Made by a program: the position numbers and the translations under genes. The notes under the pieces are model-generated. The model did no database searches. It was not told the DNA's origin and saw only the letters and a list, made by a program, of their open reading frames with translations. Below are positions 10,184 to 23,455 of a stretch of DNA of 64,000 bases, one piece after another (the stretch's first letter is position 1; every line of letters begins with the position of its first letter). This stretch comes from Caenorhabditis remanei (lineage: Eukaryota; Nematoda; Chromadorea; Rhabditida; Rhabditidae): positions 18,166,001-18,230,000 of the forward strand of contig NC_071331.1 in assembly GCF_010183535.1 (NCBI RefSeq), in the 5' to 3' direction.

Positions 10184-13100
10184 ATGTATTCAGTGACCCA
10201 AGAAGAATATGAGAAACACCGAGGAGCTCTATTCAGGCATTTCTTGCCCGATGAGCCGGGAACAAGCAGAGATGGTTATAATGGTTAGAAAACTACAGAG
10301 CAAAAGAAATGAAAATGGTATTCAAATTCAGGAAATCGGCGAGGCGAGAAGTCAGCAGCACAAGAGCTGATAGAAACAAAGAGGAAGTCGGTGCAAAGCT
10401 ATTTCACAAGATTTTTTCGGTAATATTTTTATAGTTATATATAGTTTCCACAATAAAATTTATTAGAGAACGAAAAGGAGAAACGAATGATCACTTCGAT
10501 TTGAAGCGAGTCAAGTATGATGATCTAGGCATTCCGCAAGACACCGGAGGATTGAATAGGCTTCGATTCAAAGGAGAGAATCTAGGAATAGTACCAACGC
10601 AACTGAATCATATCCCTCCGTGGCTATATCGACATTTTGAATATGCTCATTACGTGGCACTTCAATTTAACCAACATCAAAAGTTTCAAAAACTCCAAAA
10701 GCTTCGAAAACTACAAAAAGAGCTGCCCATTGCAGAGAGAGCGACGGAAATTGTAGAGTTATTGAAAACAGTAAGTAATCAAAAACACAGGATGGGAGTT
10801 TATTTAAAATTTAAAATAATTTCAGAATCAAGTTCTTATCGTCGCCGGAGATACAGGATGCGGAAAATCTACACAAGTACCTCAATATCTTCTGAAAGCA
10901 GGTTATACCGGTGTAGCTTGTACCCAACCGAGACGTATCGCATGTACTGCATTAGCCAGACGTGTTGCGTTTGAGACTTTGAATCAGTATGGAAGTGAAG
11001 TGGCCTTTCAGATTAGGTAAGCATAAATATTAATCGTATTTTATTTTGAAAATCAAGTTGATTTCAGATTCGAAACGACGAAGTCTCAACGAACAAAACT
11101 GCTATTTCTCACGGAAGGGCTCCTACTCCGTCAAATGGAAAAAGATTCGCTTCTTGAAAAATACAATGTGATAATTCTTGATGAAGTACACGAAAGACAT
11201 CTAACATCTGACCTTTTGATTGGTTTACTTCGAGATTTATGTTCAAAACGAGAAGATTTGAAGCTGATCTTGATGTCTGCAACAATTAATTTAGATTTAT
11301 TCAAAGGATATTTCGAAGGTGCACCGGTTGTTCAAGTGCCCGGAAGGTTGTTCCCAATTGATGTTCGGTGGCATCCAATTAAACAATTTATTGATCAATC
11401 GGAGAAGAAAACACATAAAATTGATCCAGAGCCGTATCTTCGGATTCTGGAGTTGATTGATAAGCAGTTTCCGAGTACACAGCGAGGCGATGCGCTCATT
11501 TTTCTCAATGGAGTCGCTGAAATTTCTATGGTTGCAGAGCATTTAAAAGTATCATAATATTTTTTTTTAAATATCGTTTGAAAACAATTTGTATTGCAGA
11601 ACTATGCAGAACAAACAAAGGGATGGATCATTCTCATGCTCCACAGTACTTTGTCAGTTGAGGAACAAGATAAAGTATTCGATCAATCACCGACTGGAGT
11701 TCGAAAGTGTATTCTATCAACAAATGTGGCTGAAACTTCAGTGACAATTGATGGAATTCGATTTGTGATTGATAGTGGAAAAGTGAATTTAATCAAGCAT
11801 GAACCGGGAACAGGAACGCAGAAACTAACGGAATTCTGGGTTAGTAAAGCATCGGCTAATCAACGGAAAGGACGTGCTGGAAGAACTGGACCAGGAATAT
11901 GTTATCGATTATATTCCCAAGAACAATTCGAGAAAATGGAAGATTTTACACAGTCTGAAATCAATCGAGTGTCACTTCAAGAGATGTCATTGAAAATGAT
12001 TAGTTTGAATTTAGGATGTAAGTGAATATTTTTCAAGATCCCAAGTAATACATTATTTTCAGTGGACCCCCGAACATTCCCATTCATTGAAAAACCATCT
12101 GAAGACGTGCTGAACGAAGGATTGGAGATTCTGAAATTCCAGCGAGTCTTAAGATCTGATAGAGATCTTTTGACACTCACAGCACTTGGAAATATGGTTT
12201 CAAAGCTGCCCGTTGAGGTTCCCATCGCAAAAATGCTTGTTTATGGTTGTGTAGTTGATGAAATCGAAGTGATGCTCACAGTGGCTGCAGGGCTTTCTGT
12301 CCAATCTCCGTTCACAAATCGATCGTATCGAGAACTGGAAATTGTCGAGAGAAGAGCCTCGTTAACTAGTCCGATGGGTGATCCGTTCACTCTGATCGCT
12401 GTTTTTAGAGAATGGGTTCTCCAAAAGGCATATGAGGGGAGTGCGAGAAGATGGACGATGGAAAATGGAATTGATGAGCATCGATTGTATGAAATTAGTA
12501 AGCTGAGATCTCAATATCGACAGATTCTCGAGGATGCTGGTTTGGTTGAGAAGGCATCAGCTGCAGAGACAGGAGAAGATGACTCGAGACAACGGAGGAT
12601 TGATCAAGGAGAGAAAAGGAAGCTGTACGATTTGAAAAGGTCTCAAAGAAACAATGATCGCCGTCAGAAAGTGTTGAATGCCAATAAGCACTTTGATAAA
12701 ATTCTGGAAGACAAAGAAGAAGAGGATCTGGAAGCAGAGAAAGATCCATTGAAAGCAGATGTGAAAACAGTGGAATTTCTGTTGAGTCACAAGCAGAGAG
12801 ACGTTGAAACTATTCGAAAATCTCATAAAATCTCGAGAAGAACTGCTGAAGTTGTGAGAGTTATCATTGCAGCTGGACTCTATCCTAACTTTTCAATTCT
12901 AGATCCGGTTAATAAGTATGGGGTTAGTATAATTATCTTTATCTGTAAATGAAAATTCAATTATTAATTTCAGTACGGCCAAGAGATGTTCGCTCACACC
13001 CGCCTCAAACCATTCGCCCAAATCCACCCTAACTCCTCTATTGCCCAGTACCATCCGGAATCCATCGATCCTCGTCAATCATCTGAAGGCTTCTCTCAAC

Positions 13101-13848
13101 TCCATCAAGTCCCATTCTACGGACTCCTTCTAGAGACAACTAAACCATATATCTGTAATGTGATGCCAGTTCCAGCAGTTTATGCTCTTCTTGTCGCGCA
13201 GAAAATAGTTATTGAAGACTGGACAGAACTGATTGTTGACGACTTCTTGGAGCTGAAATTTAGGAAAAGTGAAGATTGTCGGAGTATAATTTTGGATGTA
13301 AAAGAGATTCGATACGAGTTAACGAAGGGTCTCGCATCGAAATTGGTTGGAGAAGAAGGGTTTAGTAGTAGGAGATTGACAAAGTATATTGATTTGTTGA
13401 ATCAGTCGATTGTTGATAAAGGAATTGAATTATCGGTAAAAAGGAACGTTCATCCGCCGAAAGTGTTGACAGGAATTGGAATTCATTCACCTGATGGCGG
13501 TATTGATAAAGAGGTAAAAATACAATGCGAAATTTTGAATCAAACCGATTTTTTCAGGAAGACGTCGACGATCTGGTGCAACGGTTCGAGAAGAACGACG
13601 CGACGACTCATGACGACCGTGACGAAGAAGATCAGAAAGTGCTCGATGAGCTGAGGTCTGATGTGATGTGTCCACCGACTCGAGATATGGTAGAAGATGC
13701 GGAGAAACTGGAGAAGAAAAAGAAAGAAGTTCCGAAAGAATCGTACTACGAGAAACTGTTGAAACGACAGACAGCGAAAGAAGACAAAGGAGACGACAAG
13801 GATCTGAAGAAACCGAAATTGGAGCCGATAGATGTAAAAGAAGAATAA
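10184..13848 (+). CDS. DHX34-family DEAH-box RNA helicase
   Basis: Nine exons: 10184-10283, 10332-10419, 10467-10770, 10826-11016, 11068-11548, 11600-12017, 12063-12922, 12974-13513, 13558-13848; 1090 residues. DHX34 acts with UPF1/SMG1 in nonsense-mediated decay. Walker [10 protein letters not shown] near residue 172, DEVH near 265, SAT (LMSATINL) near 296, and motif [14 protein letters not shown] near 475, followed by HA2 and OB-type regions. Family-specific stretches (PLWLYRHF-like N-terminal block, [23 protein letters not shown]) favour DHX34 over DHX8/15/16. The tail is Lys/Glu-rich and lacks the vertebrate zinc finger. The stop is only 99 bp from that of the convergent NAPE-PLD gene. 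Confidence 0.92.
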
Positions 13849-13947
13849 CAGATTTATAAATATATTGTATTTATTGTTAAATAACAATTTTTTAATTTAA
13901 ATGTTCGCTGAGAATTTTCCATGAGTTCAGTTCGTTACACTTCCCTC

Positions 13948-16104
13948 TTATGCATCATCTGGCGCCTCCCAAATTCTGCCCATTTCAATTGTCACAAAAC
14001 TAGTATTCTTGAGATCTTCACGAGAATCCATCAACTCTTTTAATTTGTCTCTTGGCTCCAAATAGTATTCATAAGATCCCATATGATAGGTTCCCCAATG
14101 TATTCCAATACTATTCTTCGCCCGAATCAGTTTGTGAACTTCAATTGCTTCTTCTGGATTGATATGCTGCGATTTCATAAAAAATCTCGGTTCATATGCA
14201 CCAATCGGAATCGCCGCCAAATCGAATGGACCAAGTTTATCACCAAACTTCTTGAATTCACTATCACAATTTCCAGTGTCACCAGAATAATAGAATCTTC
14301 TCTTCGCTCCAATCACCGCCCATCCCGACCAAAGACGACGATTCCGATCGAATGGTCCCCGTTGCCCCCAATGTTGAGCTGGCAAGCACCAAACTTGGAA
14401 TTTCTTTCCGTCCTTCTCGAATTCAGCACTCTCTCCCCAGCTGAGTTCGGTGACTGACGAGCATCCATCGACTCCGATTCCAGCATTCTCCATCCAACTC
14501 TTCATTCCCATCGGGACGAACCATTTGATTTGGGGATTCAAGCTAAAGTTATTCATTTCTGTATATCCAGATATCCAAATATACTCACTCTGTAATCTTC
14601 TTGACAGCCTCTGCATCCAAATGATCGTAATGATCGTGAGAAACGACAGCAAAATCCAAATCCGGCAAATCTTTTATTTTCATCGGCGGAGGACGATATC
14701 TCTTCGGACCAACTAGACTTGTGAATGATGCTCTTTCAGCCCAAACCGGGTCCGTTATGAAGTTTACTCCCTCCAGATTCACAAGAACTGTGGCGTGTCC
14801 CAACCAGGTGGCGAACAGGTCACTTTCACTGTGGAAATCCGAAGCTTTGATGGAATGAACTGGGATTTCCACGTCGAGAAGTCGCTTGTCCGTTGGCACA
14901 TTCTCACGGTCTGTCTCCTTGAATTTGAATCTGTAGACATCGGATAGACCGGGTAGTCCTCCCCAGTTTTTGAATGATGGTGGGTTCGCGAATCTGAAAA
15001 AAAAGAGATATATAAGAATCAGTGGAGTATCGGGCTTGAAAATGTCAAAACGCAAAACAACAGGAAACTCGAGGTTGTCTACCTTTGTCAAAACTGAAAG
15101 CTTTTCTATAATTTTGAAGATCAATGTGAATTTATAAACTTAGATTCGATAGGAACCTTCCAGATACAAGCATTAACCCCCAACCATCAAACCCTGACCA
15201 AGACGGAGCTCAACCCGAATTCTGAAGCTCAAATTAATTGTTATGTATTCCTGTCATTGTTTACCACACTTGGCTCTTCCATTCATTCTCTATCCCTATA
15301 ATTTAGAAACCCCGGGTACCACCTGTATCCTCCATCCGGTCCCCTGCCTCATGTCTTCCCTCTAATAACCTACGTTTTTCCGTTCTTCACCGGCTTCGCA
15401 AATGATCCCTCATCGTCTTCTCCTTGCCCTTTTTGTTCTCTATTTGATGAGGAGGAGGAGGTCGTCGGAACACTCATAACCACCTATAACAAAAATGTGC
15501 TTTCGGTTTCTTGCTTCTTGTTTTAATTTTATTGTAATTAGTGAACAAATTAAATTTATGAGGTCAGCGGGGTACGGTAGTTCTAGTTTTTGTAAAACCT
15601 ACAGTAAGAACTATGAATAGGATTAGAAGGGAGAGTAGTTTGATACGCATGTTTATAGTCAGAATGGCTGATGGCCATCAGTTTTTCTTGAGAGATAGGT
15701 GGGCCTAGAGAGGTGAAAAGTCATTAGAGAAGAAAAACAGCTGTTTTCCGATAAATTTGATCTAGGCTAGGAAGGCTAGAACTTGTTGCAAAGATCAGGA
15801 GAAACTTTAGATTGATAGTTTGAAATCTGGATTTTCAAACGGATAGGGTTCCAAAAAAGGAGATAGGCTCACAATAATCCGAAAATGTTAGCATGTTCTC
15901 AATGGAGCACGTTTTCTGTTTTTGCATGAACTCAGGTGTAGAAATCAAGAGAGTTGGGAAATTATTCTAGAATTCAGTCACTATAAAGTATAAAATTAAG
16001 AAAAATCAATAACTTTGCCCCATATCAAATCACTTACACCTCCACCTATTCCGCACGAAAGTAATCGATAAAACCCTATCCGGAAACTTGTCTTCATTGT
16101 TCAT
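13948..16104 (-). CDS. NAPE-PLD-type metallo-beta-lactamase-fold phospholipase D
   Basis: Three exons: 16104-16040, 14993-14589, 14542-13948; 354 residues. Predicted to hydrolyse N-acylphosphatidylethanolamines to N-acylethanolamines. Zinc ligands are in place: SHDHYDHLD (HxHxDH), [16 protein letters not shown] and [10 protein letters not shown]. The N-terminal [10 protein letters not shown] matches the family's F-V-N-P-W-...-W-K-N segment, which confirms the small first exon joined across a 1,046 nt intron. C. elegans has two such paralogues (nape-1, nape-2); I cannot tell which this matches. The next gene rightward that I recall as its C. elegans neighbour, siah-1, is also present here. Confidence 0.9.
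14994..16039 (-). other. Long first intron of the NAPE-PLD gene
   Basis: About 1.05 kb with no coding potential. The donor is gtgtaag after TGG-AG; the acceptor is tttttcag. No repeat or RNA gene was seen. Confidence 0.6.
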
Positions 16105-19100
16105 GAAACGTTTTTCTCCATCACTCTCTCCACAACTCACCGCAACAATCCGAAGATCCAAATCGAAAAGAGAATTAAAATCGAAGTGACGCAGACACAA
16201 TCTGCTGTGCAAACCAAACGGAAATGCACCGCGCGTCGTTCTTCTCCGGACGGAAACCCCTCGTCAACGCGTGTATCGGTTTTCTTTGAAGAAAGAGAAT
16301 AAAAGTTGCCACGTGGGTCTTCACGTTTCTAATGGTTTTTGCGAATCTTCTTCTCTTTATATGTGTCCTTTTTGAATCCGTGAATTATTTGTGGTCTCGA
16401 CACAAAATGGCACAGAAAGTTGTGTCGGGACACAAAATGTGACTCAGTTTTTCAGTAGAAAGAGATATGGCTACCTGATGAAATAGAGTTAGAGAGAAGG
16501 GGAAAAGTTATAAAAAATTTTGGAGGGGTACTTCTGGAAAAGGGTGGGAACTAGAGTTTAGATAAAGAATTTAGAGAAAAGTTAGAATTCAGAAAAACCA
16601 GTTTTTTATTTTCAGGAAAGTTCAGATTATTTGGTTTGATTTGAAGTGTATTGATGACTTCTCATTAATTGTTCATATTTTTCGTGATAGACTTTTCTTG
16701 AAATAGTATAATTTTAAAATTTCATTTACTTTAATTTTGCTAGTTTTAAAATGTCTGCAAAATCTTCATGAGAATATACTTTTTCAATGCTGTCTTTCAG
16801 GTGAAAATGACTAACTTCAGTAGTGTCTCACATAGTTTTAACGTGTCAAAATTTTTTTTATTGGATAACGTAGATCAAGTCTAGAACTTTAATTTTATAG
16901 CCGTTAACCTTCTGATACGGGTCAGTTCAATAGAGTTGTTGCTCTGCCAAGTTGCTAAGTCTTAACACTGATTCATCAAATTGACATTGCATACTTGGCT
17001 GGAACTCACTATGGAGAGCTCAAACTAAAAAGTTATCGTTGAAAATCTTTCAATTTGTCATGAAATGTTCTTATTTCATTGTACTCCACTTCGTTTTCTG
17101 AAAACGCTATTGGCCTAGACAAGGAAAAGAAAATTTTTCATCTTCTGGACTTTCTTTTTTAAAAATTTCTTTGAATATCTAGATACTATTCCTTTCACAA
17201 ACTATTTCTTTACGTTTTTGTCTTCAAAACCACCACCATTTCTAATCAAACCAAAAAACGTTTTTATTACATTTCCCGTTTGACTCATCGTGCTCTTCAC
17301 ACGTAGTTTCTCTCCTTCTCTTCCTCTTTTTTCTGTTCTTTTTTCTCTTCCCGATTGTTTTAACAATTGTATAAAACATGTGTACATATGTACAACACAT
17401 TGTTCCCTTTTCCTCTCCACCAAACTTTTTTCTCGATTCTTGTCGAAAACCGGTTTGCCTTCAGAAGTATTCAATGCCCATTACTTTTAATTAAAATTGT
17501 TTGATTGGAGTTCTAATTTGATCTATTTTTGAACTCAAGGTTATTCAGTGCTTAAGAATCTTAGTATTTTCGTTTCTTAATATGGTGCATCACTCCGATT
17601 TCTAAATATTTACTTGTTGTTAATTCTCCCATTTCCTCCTTCAAAACGTCATTTTTATTATTTTTTTGTGTAATTGACCAGACAAGAGCATGAGCACCTG
17701 ACACCTCTTCTCACCCTTCCCAGCTGATACCATTCTCGTGGTCTTTGATAGTCGAGTGCATGATCATCACAATCTTCCCACCCCCTTCTTTTCTCCAATC
17801 TTTCCCTTAAATTCTGTTCAAACTTTCGAAATCATAAGACAACTGGTACGACCATTCTCCAAGTTCTCGGAGTATTTAAGAGAGAGTGGGAAGACCGGTT
17901 GTTCGGAATGTTTATTTTCCCTCTAGAAATAATGTCACAGTTTCTGATAAACTACAGAGCTCAGTTGATGGAGCAAAACGGCAGGAAGCGGGCGAACACT
18001 GAAGTCAGGCAAAGAAGACCAGGTAGATCAGACACTTTGTGTGGTCCGTTTTGTGAAACTTGTATCCGAGGGATCTACGGATACGGTTTCCGCTATTTTA
18101 CCTTTTTTCCCGTTTGATCGTTCTTGACCTTTGTTATCATATCTGTCCGTTCAGACCTCTCCCCCATATTTATGATCCGCTTGGTCCTATTTATGCTTTT
18201 TAGATCATCTACATAATTATTTGAAATTGCTGCTAAAATGGCTTTTAATTCAGCCAAACCGCGACTCAAAATCTCTCGTTTTTAAATGATAGATAAAATT
18301 TAAAGGTTCATATTTGCACATAGTTGGCAACTTTTAGTGATGATCTTCTATGTATAATCCTCCGCGGACAGTTACAGTCACTCGAAACTTGCCTATTTTG
18401 CATCAGGAGGCTGTAACTTACGGTAAATTTCACTCTGTCAAACTGTATATTCTTAAAAATGGCTCGAAATTGTAAACTAATAAGTTCAAGATCTAGATTT
18501 ATTCTAAACATCCTGGAAATTTCTCGATTTTCAGTTTAAAAAAAGTTTCAGCGGCTTCTCTAAAGTACGAACTACAGTAGTCCCAACCACATGTAATTAC
18601 CTCATGTCTATTGTCTCTACCTCTCTCTCTCTACCTCTTCATCTCTCCATCCCCCTTAATTCTACACCCCTTCTCTACTCCAATCGATTTGATTCTTCTT
18701 GTCGTTCTCATTCAGTGGTCGCCATGTCAGCTGGGAGACACTATTTCTTCCCCTCTCTCTCCCGCTCTCTTCCTTTTCAACACTCTCTTCGAACCCTTCT
18801 CGTCTTGCTTCTCTTCCTTTGGGAACACTATTTCCACTTCAGCAAACCCAGTCATTCGTTGTTAAAAGAGATGCACACTCTTCGTTCGGCGTCTCTTGAT
18901 TTTCAGTGCTCTTTTTTGAAACGCATTTTATTTCATATTTTCTTTCTCTCTTTCTTCTTTTATTCTCTTCTATTTTCTTTCACTTTTCACTTTATGCAAA
19001 TTATAAATCGGATTTCTTCGTTTAAGATCTGTCTAGCAGTTATTTAGTTAGGAAACTTTGTTTTTTGTTTTTGTCAAAAAAAGAGAAAAAGAAAAAGGAA

Positions 19101-19591
19101 GAAGAAAAAGAAAAAGAAGAAGTGTAATATATCATGTCACTTTACTGAGATTCTCGTGTCCCTCCTTCCGGCTGATTCCATGTGATAGCACATTACTTGA
19201 ACCCTCTTTTTTCTAGTGCTTCAACCTGTGAACTTTGATTTTATGGCACTCATACCCATCTTTTATCTTATTGTTGACAACCGTCTCGTTTCAAAATTTC
19301 ATAGTTTATTTTCTTCTCATTTCAAAATATTCATCGACGTTTTCTTATCATCGTGTAGCGGTCACCTTACAAGTAAACAATACGTGATCGGGTATTCCAT
19401 TGATAAGAATCCACTGTTCTCTAACCGTTCTTTCCTATTTTACAATAGTAAGTTTTAGAAAGGTATGCGCAGAACAGTACCTGAAGAGAATTTTAAAACT
19501 AATCGTCTTGAATTTGCTTTTGACGATTTGCTGATAGTCTGTTTTGAAGTTACATCTCTAGATTTCATCTACCCACTCTACAAAAAATATT

Positions 19592-19867
19592 TACCGTAAA
19601 AACTGTATTAGAGCGACACCTTTAATAGAACGACACCTCTAATAGAACGACACCCTTCTATACTCAGGATTCATGAATATGATTATCCCAGTGTATTTTT
19701 TTGGTTCTGATTAGAAGCAGCGTGAATAGTAACCTCTAGATCAACAAATAGAACTTTGAAAATGTGTTTTTTCGTTTAACTTTAGTGAGTTTCTGAAACC
19801 ACAAAAATTTTCTGAGAAGCGGTTGAAAAATAGAGCGACATATCGCTCTAATACAGTTTTTACGGTA
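19592..19867. mobile_element. MITE with TACCGTAAAAACTGTATTAG inverted termini
   Basis: The left end TACCGTAAAAACTGTATTAG and right end CTAATACAGTTTTTACGGTA are exact mirror images, about 25 bp, with TA at the edges. Just inside the left end three near-copies of AATAGAACGACACC stand in tandem. 276 bp, non-coding. Confidence 0.8.
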
Positions 19868-20220
19868 TATTCAAACGGTTTTTAATTCGGTGGCACACTT
19901 TCAAAAAATTTCCAATTTCAACCAAGAATTGCCATGCCTCATTGCCCAGTGCTATACCAAATTTGATAAGAGAAACCGTTAGAAACCAGTTCTTAGGCGA
20001 TTTTCAAATTAAGGAAAGTGTCCTCTGAAGAACTTCCAGTGATATTGATCTAGTAATTGATCCATTCCCCTTTGTCCATTCTATGCTATCTGTCATAATC
20101 AATTTTCCCTTTTATGTCCGCTCCTTGTTCGGTTCGTTTGTCTTTTCCCTACTTGCTCTCCACTTCAACAACTGATCTTCATGATTTTCAGAGACGACGG
20201 GAAGACGACGGCATCAATCC

Positions 20221-20262
20221 ACTCACCATCAACCGTCGTCGTCGTCGTCGTCGTCGTCGCTG
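20221..20262 (+). repeat. (TCG)n trinucleotide run before the siah-1 ATG
   Basis: Eight TCG units precede CTG-ATG and stay open in the ATG frame back to an acceptor-like TTTTCAG at about 20191. If an upstream exon splices there, the protein gains a His/Pro/poly-Ser N-terminus. Confidence 0.6.
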
Positions 20263-22846
20263 ATGAGTAATCGGAACGGAGGAGGCGGTGGCGGTGATTA
20301 TCAGGAGGTGATCGAATCGCTTCGGAGGACTCAATTGATATTTGAAGAAGAGGATACAAGTGCTCCAGAGATCCCAGTCGTCACGGCTTCGTCAGCTCCA
20401 TCACAACCGAGACACCACCGATTGAACCAGAATAATAGTAGTTCAGTTGGTGGTGGTGGAGGTAGTGGTGAAGAGATGTCGAATAATAATCACAATAGTT
20501 CAATAAGTGAGTTTTTCAAGTTTTGGTTAATGATGGGGTAAATCATAATCTCTAATAGGATATATACCTCCCTCCACACAAAAACAAGAAGCTCTACACC
20601 CATCTTTCCCGCATTTGCACTCACCATCTGCCGCCTAGATCCAATTGCCTCTTACTATTATAAATTGTCTAAATCTCATTGACTTATTTCCCTCGCCCCA
20701 GGTGCCCCCCTCCTTCAAAAGGTATATCGTGACTCTGCGTGCTTCGCAGTCATTAAGCTTTTGGCTCCTTTCATCCGGAATACACATGCATACACTGACT
20801 GACTAAACGACACCAATTAGACCAACGACGGGGGACAATGTTTCCTTGTTTCCCCCGCTCGCCTTTATGCTATTATCGGTTCCGAATTTGAGGATTTGTG
20901 TATACAATTTTGTCTCGCAAGGCTTGCGCTAGGTATCGGTCCCAAGGTTTTAGATGTCTAGAAAGATTTGCTCACTCAGTCAGCGATGGGTCATAATCGA
21001 CATATGTATCGTAAAGTTTATGACTCTCCCTCCCGTTTTTCTCTCATCGACACCGGAACGCACGCTTGTTTTTTTCATTGGCGAGCTTCAGCTTCTTCTT
21101 CATGATTATAAAGCATTTCTTTCCTTCCACCCCCACTTTAATATGCGATCGAATCAAAAATGCTGCCTACCAGCTTACTGTATTTCAATCATAGAATCTT
21201 TGATAGACCTCGCTAGAAAATGGATTTTAGGTTCCAGTAAGAACCGTCTCCCACTTCTAAATTTTCATCTGCAATTTTTCCAGACAACACGCCGCCAACG
21301 GCTCTAATGGCCCAATGTCGGATATCATCACCATCATCTGTGATGAGTCCAACTGTCACTGTAACTTCTGGAACAGTACAACAAGGAAAGACATTGGCCC
21401 GGATTCAAGGAAGCTCGCCGAATAACAGTGAGTTAATGAGATCATTCGTGAGAGGATTCATATGTAAGTCGGAGGAGCATAGAAACAGGTCTACCTTGGA
21501 CAAGTGCAAAAACTGGACAGAAACGTCATTTTTTATCACTTATTAGAACTCAATGATTTATTTTCAGTATCCCACTCGACTCCATCAGTAACTCAAGCTA
21601 TGCAAAGTGTCTCCCCACACATTCCAATCGTTGGTGCCGGTGCAGATGATAGTAGTGCAGAGATTCTATCAGTATTCGAGTGTCCAGTGTGTCTGGAATA
21701 CATGCTTCCACCATATATGCAGTGTCCATCTGGTCATTTGGTTTGCTCGAATTGCAGACCGAAGTTGCAGTGCTGCCCGACTTGCAGGGGACCAACTCGT
21801 GAGTTTTATTTTTCGAAACATTTGGAATTGTGCTCAAAAAGTGCATCACATAAAAAATGGGTAGACAGTCATAAAAGTTGACCTTTTTCGAAAACAACCG
21901 CGCGTTCCACAGCCTTCATTTTTTTTCCAAAAATTATTATTTCTAAAATTCCAATCAGCAAAACATCATGTAGCTTCAAGCATGAGAATCGAAGTGAAAT
22001 GAGTTTTTCATTTTTGAGAAAAAAACATGACGATATTCCCAAAATTCTGCCTAACCTCCAATTTTTCCAGCATCCGTCCGCAATTTGGGTCTCGAGAAGA
22101 TCGCCAACACAGTCCGTTTTCCATGCAAGTTCTCCAACTCTGGATGCCCACTGAACTTCCATCATATCGACAAAATGGATCACGAGGAGTTATGTGAATA
22201 CAGACCGTACTCTTGCCCATGTCCGGGAGCAAGTTGCAAATGGCAAGGAGCTCTGTCAGATGTGATGGATCATTTGAAGAAAGTACACAAGAGTATCACA
22301 ACATTACAAGGAGAGGATATCGTGTTCTTGGCCACTGACATCAATCTGCCGGGAGCTGTCGATTGGGTCATGATGCAGAGTTGTTTCGATTTCAATTTCA
22401 TGCTGGTTTTGGAGAAACAAGAGAAATATGATCCAGCTCAGTCGACACAGATGTTTTATGCAGTTGTTCAGTTGATCGGGTCAAAGAAGGAAGCCGATAA
22501 CTTTGTGTATCGATTGGAACTGTCAGCGAATCGTAGAAGAATGTCATGGGAGGCGACACCGAGATCGATTCATGAAGGAGTCGCGTTCGCAATTCAACAA
22601 TCGGATTGTTTGGCTTTTGATACGAGTGCAGCACAACTTTTTGCAGGTAAGACTTGTCTAATCATCTGAAACAAAGACATAAAATCTATTTTTCAGAAAA
22701 CGGAAATCTTGGAATAAACGTCACCATCAGTCGATTAGACGGACCACAAAGGTAAATCTTTCCACTTATTCGTAGTCCAACTCATGCCCAAACTTTTCAG
22801 ACGCCATCCACACGATATTGATCCAGCTGAAGTAGAATACGATTAA
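20263..22846 (+). CDS. siah-1: SIAH-family E3 ubiquitin ligase
   Basis: Six exons: 20263-20506, 21284-21427, 21568-21798, 22071-22646, 22697-22751, 22801-22846; 431 residues. A Gly/Ser/Asn-rich N-terminus (~165 residues) precedes the C3HC4 RING ([19 protein letters not shown]...CCPTCRGP). SIAH zinc fingers (CKFSNSGCP..., [12 protein letters not shown]) and the SINA substrate-binding domain ([20 protein letters not shown]... [10 protein letters not shown]) follow. It ubiquitinates short-lived proteins with UBCs of the UbcH5 class. The RING and zinc Cys/His set looks complete. The N-terminus could be longer through the poly-Ser run just upstream. A small same-strand gene starts ~600 bp downstream. 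Confidence 0.93.
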
Positions 22847-23455
22847 GCGACGTTTCTCTCTCCATAATATATTCAGTTTTATTGTATTCGACACGGATTT
22901 CTAGATCTATTTCTTCCAGATTTTCCTCTTTTTCCTTGTTACTTTTTTCTCTCCCAACTGTTGCAGCTACATCGATGAATCACCCCCTTAAAATTTGAGA
23001 AACATGTCATGTCATGCTTCTCAAAGATCCCCCCAGAATCCCAAAAACTCTCTCTCTCTCTGTCTGTATAGAACATATCCTTCCATGACTCGGAATGGAT
23101 TCAAAAACGATGACACTACGGCTTTCTTTTTCTACAGTTTTTTCCCTTTTTCCTATTTTTGCACCTTTTTGTAAAAAGTTTTCTTAAAACGAGCTTTTCA
23201 GTGTTGTTTCTCTTTCTCTGTATCCCCCCTCAATAGCATCTTTTTTGACCTACTATCATTAGCCATGTTCGAGTCTTTTTGAAAAAAATCATGTAAAAAA
23301 AGATAACAAAAACAATAAAAAGTTTTCTTTTAAAGTTTTTCTTCACGTCAAAACTCCACTTTTACTTTTAGAGTTCAATGTTCCAAAAAGTTCACCATTT
23401 CTCAACTCTCTCCCTGCAAAAAACGTTTTGAAATCTTCTTTTCTCTCGAAAAAGT
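22847..23455 (+). other. siah-1 3' flank
   Basis: T-rich sequence with no gene. An AATAAA lies near 23312, so a long siah-1 3'UTR could end there, about 130 nt before the next ATG, which would be operon-like spacing. Confidence 0.4.

Larger units (their letters stand above)
16105..20262. other. Large intergenic region upstream of siah-1
   Basis: About 4.1 kb without a supportable gene. It holds T/C-rich tracts (17.3 kb, 18.6-19.0 kb), a purine run at about 19075-19125 and one MITE (19592-19867). Open frames such as 18604-19047 are translated pyrimidine repeats. The siah-1 promoter and possibly 5' exons probably lie here. Confidence 0.5.

Noticed and set aside
18604..19047. 147-codon Ser/Leu/Phe-rich open frame
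   Set aside because: It is a translated pyrimidine tract; the same region is open in all three frames.
20954..21307. 117-codon open frame in siah-1 intron 1
   Set aside because: It overlaps the intron and acceptor of exon 2; no homology and poor composition.
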